The notes: a model not told the origin generated them from the letters alone. Counted from the stretch's first letter, positions 48,600 through 60,794 are shown. The stretch: 64,000 nucleotides of DNA from Cercis canadensis (GCA_003255065.1 QAOA01002865.1:186001-250000); one strand, 5' to 3'. Numbers and translations are program-made.

Positions 48600-48720
48600 T
48601 CTTCTCGAAGCGTCTGATCACTCAATTAACACCACTCACACCTCTTTGGTTCAATGTACATAATGCATGACCATTTTCTTTACTATATATGTCCCATTCA
48701 TGCTTTCTAGCCTAGTATTG
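48600..48720. repeat. Promoter-distal segment shared by the two KAO copies
   Basis: CACCTCTTTGGTTCAATGTAC and AATGCATGACCAT here match CACCTCTTTGGTTCAATTTAC and AATGCATGCATTTGACCAT at 60965-61005. It marks the upstream limit of visible KAO tandem duplication. Confidence 0.6.
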
Positions 48721-49190
48721 GGAAATGATTTGAGAAAAAGTCAGCAAAGATTCTATGATTCCTCTTTGTGAGACAGAAAAGGACTCTTCTCTACATAAAA
48801 CATCAATGAGAAAATGCCGAGAAGTTGGGTCTAGCCAAATTTGACCCGAAAAGTGAAACTTCGTGTGTTTTTTTTTCCCTTAAAAAAGTAAAACTTCTAA
48901 GAATAATATTTACACATTTTCTCACACAATTTGTAATATATAGTTCTTATTTTCCTTTTATTGTTAATTTAATATGTAACATAGGAGATATTTTACACTA
49001 AACATTAAAATAAAATAATGCAAGTGAAGTCTTTTAAAAAATTGCTGTGAGTAATCTCAATTTATTTCAAAGTTTTAAATTTATCAACATTATAGTTATG
49101 ATTATATTCAAATAAATATTTTAAGTACTTAAAAGTTATATATTTTTCAAATAGCTTGGTTTCTTTTAGAAGTTCTTGCAAGTTGAATTT
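48721..49190. repeat. Block B, copy of the choline kinase 5' flank
   Basis: GATTTGAGAAAAAGTCAGC and AAAGATTCTATGATTCCTCT match 42610-42650, and 48830-49180 matches 44258-44510. Relative to block A it lacks the MITE, the Pack-MULE and the second MITE. Confidence 0.6.
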
Positions 49191-49744
49191 TATGTAGAGA
49201 TGCTAATTTTTCTCCACAATTTATATAACGATTATAGATAATAAATTTATCTGAATCTCCTGTTTTTTTTTAGGTCAAAAGGGAAATTCATAAACAACAA
49301 CTAAGAAATAAAAGTACTTCTCGGGGTTTCATGCCAAGGTTTCTATCCACAGTAGTTCCCATGTCGTCTAAGTTGTTTTTGAATATTAATTTGGTTGGTC
49401 CTTTTATTCCAGATGTTCCTACAAGTTATGGAGAAAAAAGAAGCATTGAAGTACTGCATGTTAGATTTTATTCAATTAAATATGTCTTGTCTTGAAAAAA
49501 ATGATTATGTTGGCTAAGTGCTTCCCAAATGTCTCTACTTGCCTGAAATCTCCAAGATAAGTCAAGGTTATCCTCAACCTGGATGTAGTTGTGGCAGAAG
49601 GTTGGATTTGCATTCCCCCGCTGCATAGGGGTTTAGAACACAATTAAGGCTACATTTCCATTGAAAGAAGTGGAGTGTAGGATGGGTCTTGGTTTTCTAG
49701 ATCCAATTAAAATCTCTGGTGCCCTCACTTGATTTTTCAGTGAC

Positions 49745-49910
49745 ATTTCTTAAATTTGGATTTAATCATGTTACATATTTTATATTCGGTTCATGAGAAT
49801 TACATATTTAACTTAAATTAAGGTCAGTTTTGATAGTGTATTGCCATGTTAATATTTTCCCTCAATACAAATCATGTAACATAATTAAATTCAAATTCAA
49901 TGTTTCTCAT
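49745..49910. mobile_element. MITE remnant of the 33.7/42.8-kb type
   Basis: AATTTGGATTTAATCATGTTAC at the left is mirrored by AATCATGTAACATAATTAAA and TTCAAATTC at the right. The arms are more diverged than in the other two copies. Confidence 0.4.
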
Positions 49911-50774
49911 ACTCTTTATTGTGCGTCAGCCATCTAAAGAAGGGAACATGCGGCGGTTTATGTGAATGCTTATGATTTCCCAAATAATGTTTTCAATTGT
50001 CATTCCCTGAGCTTGATATAAGGTCACTTACTTAACTTATGTTCAGTTTTATTAAGAGGCCACAAGCACACTTATATGTTGCACTAAAATTTTAATTTTA
50101 ATTGGAAAAATAGGGGCAGAAGAATTCAATATCCTTATCACTTGGTCAAAATGATTTTGATACTATGTAAAAAATCGATTCAACCCAAAAACTTAAGTTG
50201 TTAGGTGAATACCTATAAATAATTTTATATCTAATATCGCTAAAGTAAATTTTTTTTTTTCTTGTAACGTGATTCCCTTCTTCCATTCATTCCTCTCACT
50301 CTCTCTCTCACTGTTGTCAAACAGTTACGGAACATGGCAATAATTCTCTCTTTTCATTATGTGGCTACTTCTTTGAAGACAATTAATCCGGATTAAGCTT
50401 GATAGAATTTCTCATATCTAAAACTCTCCCTCTTTATCAATAGTTCAATTGTTGATAAACAAAGTATTGCCGAAGCTCTTCATTCTACCTTTTTATCATC
50501 GGAGATATAGAGGTGATTCTATTGTAAGCTATTTTGAATTCTGAATATGAATGTGCTTTTGTTAGTTTCTTCCTAATGCTCAATTGTTATCCCTAAACGT
50601 GGTTGAAGATTATGATGGAAGGCCCAGGCATGTGAATTTGACCAAGCTCTAGAATAGTCATGAACTCCTCCTAACTTCTGCATTCTCTTGGGAAGGAACC
50701 TTGAAATATATATGAAACAAAGAAAACTAATTTCTTTTTTAGTTATTCAACATTTTCAAAGCCACAATCTTTTT

Positions 50775-50945
50775 CTTTTGAATTAAATATCCTTTTTGTC
50801 TTTGAATTATTTTTTAAATATTATTTTAGTCCTCAAGTAACTATTATATTCGTTAAATCTAAGTGATCATTTTTTATGTTACAAATAATTAATTTAATGA
50901 GTAATATGATTATTCGAGAATTAAAGTGACATTTGAGAATGAAAA
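50775..50945. mobile_element. MITE-like fragment related to 53.9 kb
   Basis: TTTTTGTCTTTGAATTATTT, TAAGTGATCATTTTTTATGT and GAGAATTAAAGTGACATTTGAGAA occur in the same sense as segments of the 53878-54131 element. No complete ends. Confidence 0.45.
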
Positions 50946-52807
50946 ATGTATTTTATGTTTTTTCTTTTTTGCTTCTCACTCTTTGATTTGTGCTTTATTT
51001 TTATGCTTATTTGGTAGTAATTTTTGGTGCTGTTCACATGTGCTATTCTATGAAGGTGCAGCTCACAATGCATACGTGTTATTTATGAGAGAGAATAAAG
51101 TAGTGATTAGTCACTTGTCTTGTCATCATAACTTAATAGGATATTATAGTGACAATCAAAGTCTATGTTGACCATAATTAATCAAATGACTAATAATATA
51201 GTTGCATGCAGATATTTATCCAAACAGTACATGATGAACCGTGGGAGTTTTTTCTTCTCAATTAAATAACAAAATCAGTTTGATGCTATGAATTTAACTT
51301 GGTCATGACTTGTTTACAAGATCGATAAATTTCTTAAATATCATTTAAAATTCCTATTATGTTCAAAGTAAATTGCCTGGCCTTGGACTCTTTCATATCA
51401 TAAAACATTTGAGAAATTTCTGTGCTGTGTATGTAAATTGCCTTGTAAAGCAAGTTAATTGATCACTAAATGTATTTTTTGACTAAACCATTAAACGCAC
51501 ATAAGATGCATTGAAGGAGTACTATTTGTTTCTGAGAAAACAATTTTCCTAAAACAGTTGGTAAAAGAATTTATGTATTTACTTTTGAAGTTAGGCCTCA
51601 GTCATCATCATACTTCATAATTTAGGCTGGATTTGAATGAGTTCCTCCACTGGAAAATATTTAATTAATTTGATATTTATATGAATTATATACATATTGT
51701 CTCTTAATTCACTGAATCATATCTAACTCAATCAATGCCATGAAAATTAAGTGTCTTTCAGTTATATCATTTCTATACTTATTTCAATTTTCTACTTTGT
51801 AAGAAAAATCAATCGATGATCACACATGATCTTATTGAAGAACATATCAATTTAGTCAAAAAAATTTCGAAAGTCATTCTCATTCTCATCAGACTAAACT
51901 ACATAAAAAACTTTAATTCAAATACCAATTAATTATATTACCCAATCACTGCATACCAAATATAGCACAGATTGAGATTAAAATCTAAATCTTATGTCTA
52001 AATCTCAAAATGCTCTATGAGAAATAGCAAGCCTTATTGTCAGCTATTGCACAATACACAAATAGACTAAGGCTGAATTCAGTAATGATTTACTTTGTTT
52101 TTCAATCATTGCCATTTTGAGATGTTTGATAAACTTATGAGTCACTTTTCTTAGCAATTTTATCATGGAGCTTTTAGAAGAAAGTGAAATTGGTTTTGAA
52201 TGACTTTTTTTCTTTCAATTTTCTTCCAATATGTTTCATAATTTAACTTTATCATAATGCTCTATGAAATAGTTTAAATTCCACGCTTAATGAAACCGAT
52301 TTGTAACTTTTCATCTCTTCATAAGCAGGATTTGACATTATTAAAGTATATAAGATGAAGTTATGAAAACAATTTTTAAGATTCAAACAAATTTTTCTTG
52401 AGTTCAAGCTTGTAATGTAGCTTATATAGCAAGATATTTTAAGTAAACTGCCAAAAGCAATTTCAAATTTTGGAAGCACAACTCTAAAATTCTCTTATAA
52501 TATAAACATGTAGTGAATATTTGGATAACTCTCCAGCTGAATTCTCAAGTGTCCAAAATCAATTTTAGCCCCATTCAAACGGAGCCATCTAATATGATTT
52601 ATACCTATTTGTTAAAGCAGTATTTAGAAGCAACCTCTTCAAGTGGAGAAAAGAGTTAGGGTCTGGGTTAATTTGGAATTTAGTCCTAATTAGTTATATT
52701 TTTGTAACAATTTGTTCTTGTGTTAAGCTCTTCAAATTATATATGTAGAATATATGAAAAATATGGAAATCTATTAGAATACTTAAAATAAAGTATTTTC
52801 TCTGCGA

Positions 52808-52946
52808 GTAAAGCTATTTAGAACTATTGTACTTGCTCTTTTTCTTTCGCTGCTTTTTATATTTCTCTTCTTTCTCNGTAAAGCTATTTAGAACTATTGT
52901 ACTTGCTCTTTTTCTTTTGCTGCTTTTTATATTTCTCTTCTTTCTC
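52808..52946. repeat. 69-bp direct duplication around N at 52877
   Basis: GTAAAGCTATTTAGAACTAT through ATTTCTCTTCTTTCTC lies at 52808-52876 and 52878-52946 with one difference. Likely an assembly join. Confidence 0.9.
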
Positions 52947-53877
52947 TTTGTTTAACTAATTGCCCATGCCAACTAATTGTTACTTATTTAGATACACTAT
53001 CCAGCTAGAACTGTCTAACTTCCCTAGTTGCAGCCAGAGAAGAACGACTTTGGTTTTATATTTCACGCTATTATAAATTTTCTTTCCTTCAATTTTTATT
53101 CAATCGTGTTTACTTGTTAATTCCACTTCTTAATTTTCCCATTTCACATGAGTAAAAAGGATTATTTCTTTCAGTTTTTCTCTTCTACCATAAGAAAAAT
53201 AATCTTCAATTTATATATTTGATTCTGTTTGACACGTTTCCATTTGCATTTTCCAATTTTACATGTCTAATGTTGATTAGTATGCTTTCTTTCTTTCTTT
53301 CTTTTTTCTCCACATTTTTGGTTTTGAAATTTGATATATAACAAGGTCAAAGTTCTCTAAATACAAATCAGTTTCTTCATCATTAAAATAAACTATATAA
53401 TGATTTACCATTTTTATACCTTGGAAGTTGGAAACAGGAACACATGATTAGAACCTTATTCTAAATTAGTATATATTCAACAAAATAACACTGAGTTAAG
53501 TTCTCCTAAGACATATTATTCTACACTCAATAAAATTTAAGTGGTGCAAGAATAATTCAAGTGAATTCAGTTACACTATTAAAGTTTACGATTAAATTCA
53601 ACATTGTCATAAATATAAAACGTAAAATTGTGTGAGGATAATTAACTAGTGTATATTACTCTTCTTATGCAAGAAGCAGATGAAATGTGAAAATTGAAGA
53701 CTGAAGATTGCCGTAAGACCATGAGATACTCAGTGATGACGATCAAAAGGATGATGAAATTAGTTCAAAAACTCGGAAATAATAGTGAACAGCAAGTTTG
53801 GGATGATTAAGGATAAGGATCTTTCAAAGAAAAAGGAAGAGTAATAGTAATGTGAAGGGATCAAGATAGGACTAGGC

Positions 53878-54131
53878 GAGTAAAATACATTTTTCATCAT
53901 TGAATTATTTCTCAAATGTCACTTTAGTAATTAATTTATTTTTTGTGTCACTTTAATTCTCGAATAATCATTTGCTTACCAAATTAGTCATATGTAGCAC
54001 AAAAAATAATCACTTAAATGACTAATTTAACGGACAGAGTAATTATTTAGGATTAAAGTGATACAAAAAATAAATCAAGAACTAAAATGACATTTGAAAA
54101 ATAATTTAGGGACAAAAAATATATTTAACTC
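53878..54131. mobile_element. MITE with GAGTAAAATA ends
   Basis: Left GAGTAAAATACATTTTTC and TTCTCAAATGTCACTTTAGT are mirrored by AACTAAAATGACATTTGAAA and ATATATTTAACTC at the right. About 55 bp per arm pair. No target duplication is clear. Confidence 0.65.
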
Positions 54132-54389
54132 TTGTTTAAACTTTGACTTGGTTTTATGACATGAATTGAACACTAGAATTACTCTGATTAGCATTCCTAT
54201 CCAGGTTGATGGACAGAGTAATTATTTAGGATTAAAGTGATACAAAAAATAAATCAAGAACTAAAATGACATTTGAAAAATAATTTAGGGACAAAAAATA
54301 TATTTAACTCTTGTTTGAACTTTGACTTGGTTTTATGACATGAATTGAACACTAGAATTACTCTGATTAGCATTCCTACCCAGGTTGAT
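54032..54389. repeat. Tandem duplication, 179 bp, two copies
   Basis: The unit GGACAGAGTAATTATTTAGG through CCCAGGTTGATG occurs at 54032-54210 and 54211-54389, nearly identical. It duplicates the right half of the MITE together with 80 bp of flank, so it followed the MITE insertion. Confidence 0.9.
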
Positions 54390-55181
54390 GTGTCTCGCAA
54401 CTTCTTATATATAAGAAAGCATTTTTTTTTCTCTTTTTCTGCTTTCTTTGGGTGTTAATGAATCAGCAAGCAATTACACATTCAAGTGATGGTAAATGTA
54501 GATTAGTTAGTGATAAAAACGATCTTAGTCTTCAGTGATATGAGGGAGTGCTAGTTATAGATCTTACACTCATAATACTAGAACTTCTATATAGGGCTTC
54601 TAGGACCACTTTAGAATTAATACTTGAAATGCAAGTATATTTATGGAGTAGAAAGCTATAATATATATTTTTTTCCTCAACAGATAAATATTTATAACAT
54701 TAACTGATGAAGAAATACAAATGGGGGAGGACAAGGTCTCAAGAGTCACTTATGTAGATGACAAATAACACTTCTTGCCAAGGAAGGTTAAGAAACAAAG
54801 ACAACTTTAACAAACAAAAAAATTGAATCCTTATACACTTTGAGTTGAATAAAGTCAAGAAAACAACTCTTTTATGAATTTACATAGGTTTTCTAAGAAT
54901 TATGGCAAGCTTTCCTTTAAGAACGCAGCTTTGATAGCTTTGAATTGCAAACACTTCACATTAAGATTTCCTCTAACATCTTGTATCGTGTTGTGAAGAG
55001 TTCTACGTTTAACCAGTATATAGAAGATGATGTTTTTGATTTATTGTCTCTCATAACATTATTGTTTGACTTTTGTACCCAAAAAAAAAAAACGTTATTG
55101 TTTTTATATAATTTCTGCCAGTGGTAGATCAGTTGCCTCTAAAATGTCATCACAATGAGGAANGTTTTTATATAATTTCTG
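54390..55181. other. Intergenic DNA up to the 55-kb MULE
   Basis: No gene recognised. 55099-55162 duplicates the sequence that follows the MULE at 56997-57050, and N 55163 separates it from the MULE's left flank. Confidence 0.5.
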
Positions 55182-55389
55182 GAGTAAAACCCATGTTTGG
55201 TCCTCGAAAGATAGGTTCGGTGACAGTTTAGTCCTCCAAAGATTTTCACCGACACTTTAGTCCTTGGAAGATTGTTCCATCGGCCATTTTCGTCCTCCAC
55301 TTGTGCCCGTTAATTGGACTTCACAGAAAAGGCCACGTGGCTTGTTAACTAGTGATGTGTCCGTCAAATGCTGAGCTGGCAAGCTTATG

Positions 55390-55585
55390 TAGCAGTCTCT
55401 CTTCCCCTCTTCTATCATTTCTCTTTCTCTCTTCCCTATCTCTCTCATTTCTCTCTCTCTCTTCCCCTCCTCTCTCATTTCTCTCTCTCTCTCTCTTCCC
55501 CTCCTATCTCATTTCTCTCTCTCTTCCCCTCCTCTCTCATTTATCTCTCTTTCTTCCCCTTCTATCTCTCTCTCTCTCGATTGTT
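55390..55585. repeat. (CT)n-rich microsatellite next to the left MULE arm
   Basis: Alternating CTCTCTCT and TTCCCCTCCT units. It yields long Ser/Leu-rich open frames that are artefacts of the repeat. Confidence 0.9.
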
Positions 55586-55597
55586 ATAGGGGATAGT

Positions 55598-55966
55598 TTA
55601 TAATCTCTCAAACAACACAATAACATAAAGGACAATGAAACTCTTAAACCAAGGTCCCACCTTATTGACTACAAGTTGCAACCCCAATCGCTCAAGGTCA
55701 GAGATTAAAGAATGCAAAGAAAGTTTAGCTTTGTTCGTAGCCCAAGTGAAATACCGCAGAATTGAAGTTTTGAGTTTCATCACCAAAGTGAAGCAGCGAA
55801 GAGCATCAGTTACAATCTTTCCCCTTCTATACCTTGCCATGATTACTTCTAGATAGAATAAACAATTCAGAGCAATTGAGTGAGCGAAGCTTATGTGTTG
55901 TTTTGATGAGAAAGAGTGAGCGAAGGTTATGGTTTGTTTTGATGAGAAAGAGTGAGCTAATAACAA
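55598..55966 (-). other. Unrecognised open frame inside the MULE
   Basis: A 122-codon frame whose best-looking part is MARYRRGKIVTDALRCFTLV and later ATNKAKLSLHSLISDLERLG. It has ordinary amino acid composition, unlike the simple-repeat frames around it. It could be a captured gene exon in antisense or sense; I do not recognise the parent. Confidence 0.3.
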
Positions 55967-56554
55967 GAATAAGAAAGTTACAGCAGGCAGAGGAATTCAG
56001 AGGAGTGAGAATGAGAATAAGGGCAGGGAGATATGTGTACCCCGAGTCGAGTCCGAGTTGCATGACTCAGTGAGCTATGTGAGCCCTGAGTTATGTGACT
56101 CAGCTATGCGTGCAAGTGATGCAACCCACAACCCATTCCGTGTTCTTCACGTCTTATGGGATTTGGCACACCATGACGTCCGACATGCCAAAAGTTGGGA
56201 GTGCTGCTAACAGGTCTGCTAACTACTGATTTCCAAGACTATTTGATGGATATTAATTTTGCCTTACACTAGTTATCTCCAATATAGGCCAAGTTACAAT
56301 AGATTTCTAGAACAGTAATGTTAAAGGTGCAATATATATGCTTAACTATAAAAAGAAATTTGTATATAATAACTATACTGCAACTTGGCTTAATCTCCCT
56401 TGAAAATGCTGACACTATTCAAAAGAAACAGACTACTTTGTGTTAAGTTTTGAAACATGTAACTCTGTCAAGAAAAACATGCCAACAGTAGAACTAACTT
56501 TATCGTCGTTAAGTTCATTCTATTCTAAATTTGACATTCCATTCTAACTGTGCA

Positions 56555-56780
56555 AGAGGGGAAGAGATAGAGAGAGAGAGAAATGAGAAAGAAGGGGAAG
56601 AGAGAGAGAGAAATGAGAGAGAAGGGGAAGAGAGATAGATGAATGAGAGAAGAGGGGAAGAAAGAGAGAGAGAAATGAGAGAGGATGGGAACAGAGAGAG
56701 AGAAATGAGATAGGAGGGGAACAGAGAGAGAGAGAGAGAGAAATGAGAGAGAGAGAGAAATGATAGAGGAGGGGAAGGGA
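56555..56780. repeat. (GA)n-rich microsatellite next to the right MULE arm
   Basis: Mirror image of 55390-55585, with AGAGAGAG and GAGGGGAAG units, so it belongs to the inverted arms of the element. Confidence 0.9.
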
Positions 56781-57005
56781 GACTGCCACGCAAGCTTGCC
56801 AGCTTAGCATTTGACGGACACATCATTAGTTAACAGGCCACGTGGCCTTTTCTGTGAAGTCCAATTAACAGGCACAAACGGAGGACAAAAATGGCCGACG
56901 GAACAATCTTCAAAGGACTAAAGTGTCGGTGAAAATCTTTGGAGGACTAAATTGTCACCGAACCTATCTTTCGAGGACCAAACAAGGGTTTTACTCTAAT
57001 TTCTG

Positions 57006-58147
57006 CCAGTGGTAGATCAGTTGCCTCTAAAATGTCATCACAATGAGGAATATAGAAGTTGATCCATCACCTCTGCATATTTATAATATGCTTAGATTTA
57101 TTCATTGGGAAATTATGTCAGGCTTCAAAAAATAAGCTCATCAACCTTAGTATATTAAACAAATTCTGCAACATCCACTAGCGTGCAACATTTATTATAT
57201 TAAATAATGTTTGGTTCAATAGATAAATAAAATCTTAATCATTTTGCTAAGTGTACTCACGAGCTGTGACTATATTGTTTTATGTCAACTTAAAACAGCT
57301 GAATAGAGAAGTAACTCGAGGAAAGCTTATTCCCATATAATCACTAATAATTGCTTCTTCATCACTAGTATTTCAATCTCAAAGTGTTCATTGATAAAGT
57401 CGGACGAAGTAATCAAATACTAGATTTTATGATAGTTGAAATGTTTTTTTTGGTAACCCAACCAGAGCCTAACTCCAACCTTTGGATAGAGTCAGACTTA
57501 GTAAACTGGGGACGAGTCATCTCTGCTCCAAATGTCTCATTATCAAAACACCCATAGTTATTGCTTTGTGTGGGGGAATACTTTGAGACTCTCATTTTAG
57601 TAATGAGAGATATCAAACACAAGATTCTCTTTTTGCAATGAGAGCCTTGTGACCAATTAATCTATAGCCCAGTTAACATAGTTAAAATGTTTTTAATGAT
57701 GGATGAAGTAATCAAATAACAATAATATGATTTCTTCTTATGTTAAGTTAAATAAAACTACATCTGCCTTATAATTAACATGCAAGTGGTAACAAAGCGT
57801 CAAGTGGATTGATGACAGTAGTATTACTTATCAATTAAAGAGTTAAATATTATCATGATGAAAGGCTCAGTTGAATATTTAGCTGCGTTGAATCACTTTA
57901 AGGTATCGCTTGAGAATGTACTGCAAATTTAAACAGACGTACGTACCAAGCAGGAACTTAGTAAAAAAAACTGATATAGAAATAACATGATAATATGTCT
58001 ACATTATTATATAACGCATACTCATAAGGCTTCACAAGACCGTACAACTACCACCACACATACTAATAAGCTTTCATTATGAAAGCATACATAATAAGAA
58101 AGACAACTCTTATTCAGAAAAGCAACAGCACTGTGCTATTTGTCATT
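57006..58147. other. 3' flank of KAO copy B
   Basis: No gene recognised apart from the SINE-like piece at 57440-57690. Confidence 0.4.
57440..57690 (-). mobile_element. Possible tRNA-derived SINE
   Basis: Minus strand: ATTAATTGGTCACAAGG could be a decayed A box and TGTTTGATATCTC a decayed B box about 40 bp later, followed by a tail ending in a GGTTACC-A-rich run. Motif fit is poor, so this is tentative. Confidence 0.3.
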
Positions 58148-60574
58148 TTAGATAAAAGCAGATGAAGATTTCTTAATCCTTGCCAAGCAATTGTCCAAAG
58201 GTCTTGTATGCGGCAAGAATCTAATAGGGCATCGAGGATTCAGGTGCTCAAGCCTGTAACCAAAAAAAAANAAAAAAAAAACCAGTTAATAGAATACATT
58301 ATCAGCAACATGACCATAAAATTATAACTATAAAATATTCTCAAAGAAAATCCAAGATAATATGGATATGACACTGATTTACAGATGCTCACTCGTAATT
58401 CAGAAGAAAATGGTGAAGAAAAACACTGATTTCCAACTTGGCAAGATCATTTCCAGGACACAACCTTGAACCAGCTCCAAATGGAAGAAATTCACCAGCT
58501 TTTGGAACAAAATTCTGTGGAAAAAAATTACATTAATTAATTAAACCATATCAACATATGTTTAAACTGCAAGTAAAAACAACTAGAACCCATCAAAAGA
58601 AAACAGAAGTGAAATATATGACTCACATCCCATCTAGAAGGATTGAATTCTTTTGGATTTGGATATAACTTAGGGTCATAATGAACATTCCTGAACCAAG
58701 TAATAGCTTTCCAACCTTTAGGAATGGTATAACCTGAAAAATTGCAACTCAAAGATAATCATTTAGAAGAAGTAAAAATTATTTAATATCAAATAAATTA
58801 CATAACAGGCAGTGTTAGATTAAACATGGCTACTGAAAGAAATATATATACTATGACATAAACAGAGGAAAGAAGTCAACAGAAGATGGACAAACCATTG
58901 ATATTAACATCTGATATTGCCTCACGAAACACAAATTGAGAGAAAGTAACAACGCGGAGTGTTTCATCAATCACCTAAATAGTAACAGAAAAAGGGTAAT
59001 GTACATAAGAATATGATGATCAATTAAATTTATAAAGTGAAAACATGATCAATCACATTTATACCTTTGAAGTATATTCCATCTTACGAACTTCCTTAAG
59101 AGTCAAACCATTTTGTGTTGGTGGTCTATTCTTTATGATAGCTTCATGTTCGGACTGCAATGATTAGGCAATATTTCGAAGCATTTAAACAAAGTGACAT
59201 AAAATATTAATTAAAGGAACACAAAATGAACATGAAGATTTATGTTTCAACAAAGACAAAATTCTACAAAACACTAAAAATATTTAGATAAATTGAAAAT
59301 GAGGAAAATGATTGATCACCTTGGCCTTCTGGAAAACTTCAGGGTGTTTTTGTAAATAGAAAGCAGCCCACATGGTAGTATGTCCTGAAGACTCATGACC
59401 AGCATTCAAATACATGATCAACACATCAATGATTTCCTGATCACTCAATTTTCTTTTATTTTCATCTTCAACATCCATCAAAGCATCCATCATATCTTTC
59501 GTTCCTTTGAACGAGCCATCCTTCCTTAGTTTTCTTCTGGCATCAATAACCATTTGCAATGTAGACACAAGATTTTTCCTGGCCTGAATTTTTTTTTTGA
59601 AAAAAGAAAGGAAACAAATTAGATAGTAATAAAATTTAATAGATGAGGACTTTATCTAAAGAAGAATATTATAAAAAATAGAAAACATGGTACTCAGTTC
59701 AATTGGAAAATAAGAGATTATACGATGATATTGAAATCTCACCTTGAGGGCCTTATGATAAGCAAATCCAGGAAGATTGATAGCCATGGCTCTAACTCCC
59801 ATATTAAGTGTTGTGTATTCCCTCTCCAAAGCCTCCCTGACAGAGTCACCCTCTGTGCTAAGAAAAACATGCATAATGATCTTAAAAGTAAGCTTTCGAA
59901 GCTGTGTTAAAAACTCAATATCACCCATTTTTGTCCAGCTCTCCAAGGAACTTTTCACAGCTTCTTCAATATAGGGAATGTACATAGACAATGCATCATA
60001 GCCATTGATTGAAGCTGAAGTCAAACGCCTAAGACGCTTATGATCTTCATATGAAATACTAATGAACGATTTCTCTCCCATAAGCTCTACAGTTGAAACA
60101 GGCCAACCAGGTTTAAATTTTTCGTCATCTGTCAACACCTTTCTCATTCCCTCAGGTGTAGTTACAATAACACTAGGGTTCCCAAACATCATGGCTTTAT
60201 ATATTCCTGTATTTCCAAACCTACATGGTTCATTAAAAAATTAAACATCAGCATTGCTTCACTATTATAACCCTAATTTCAAACTAGCATTTTGGGTTTT
60301 TTTTCTTCAAAAAAAATCTGCAATGGAATATGAATAATAACCTGGAGATAAAGGAGGACATGAAGGAATCAGGGTTTCTAGACTTGAAGGCTTTGAGGAA
60401 GGCCCACATGTTACCAATGAAGGGCCAGCCCAAATCTCCTGGGGGTAAAGAGTATCGCTTTTCACCCAATGGAGATTCATACACCCAGCGGTTCACATTT
60501 TTGAGCAGAAAGTTCAGCAATGACAAAGCAGCAAAGCTAGCCAGAAGGACCATCCATGGGGAAGCCAACTCCAT
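58148..60574 (-). CDS. KAO: ent-Kaurenoic acid oxidase (CYP88A), copy B
   Basis: Same enzyme and exon plan as copy A: 60574-60342, 60220-59743, 59583-59320, 59154-59065, 58974-58896, 58733-58627, 58514-58393 and 58253-58148; 1479 nt, 492 aa. Exons 2 to 8 have the same lengths as in copy A; exon 1 is one codon longer. Membrane anchor, [26 protein letters not shown] and haem loop [10 protein letters not shown] are all kept, so it should be active. Differences are mostly conservative (KNSLE to KSSLE, AEHES to SEHEA, MDYTSK to MEYTSK) or at the C-terminus (SSSASL to SSSAFI). An N (58271) lies in a poly(A) run in intron 7 and does not affect coding. Confidence 0.95.
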
Positions 60575-60794
60575 AGCTAAACCTGAAATCTCAAACAAAA
60601 AACAGGTTTAGTTTATGTTTCTGTATTATAGCTACCTACCACCTGCAAGCACAAAAGTCAATAGAAGACAAGAGAGCAATTTGTTTCACCTCAAGTGATA
60701 TCTCTTGCTAGAGCAACTGAAGTTTCAACGGAAGAAGAATAATCAGAGCTTTAGTGGTTATGCAGGGATAGAGAGCAAAATAAAGCAGGTACGG

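Larger units (their letters stand above)
49191..53877. other. Long gene-poor AT-rich interval
   Basis: Except for MITE-like pieces at 49.75 and 50.8 kb and the N-joined duplication at 52.8 kb, nothing coding was recognised. The open frames here are short and without family similarity. Confidence 0.4.
55182..56996. mobile_element. Mutator-like element with long inverted ends and 9-bp target duplication
   Basis: Both ends read GAGTAAAACCC inward and continue as TTTGGTCCTCGAAAGATAGG and TTCGGTGACA; the arms pair over about 215 bp to GCAAGCTT, then extend into CT and GA microsatellites. TAATTTCTG flanks the element on both sides (55173-55181 and 56997-57005). The centre (55600-56500) has no transposase; a minus-strand frame with MARYRRGKIVTDALR (55839) is unrecognised. 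A 42-bp unit with TTTTGATGAGAAAGAGTGAG is repeated at about 55880-55960. Length is 1815 bp, non-autonomous. Confidence 0.9.

Noticed and set aside
55352-55603. Ser/Leu-rich open frames in the CT and GA tracts (also 56515-56826)
   Set aside because: They are translations of simple repeats with no start context or family similarity.
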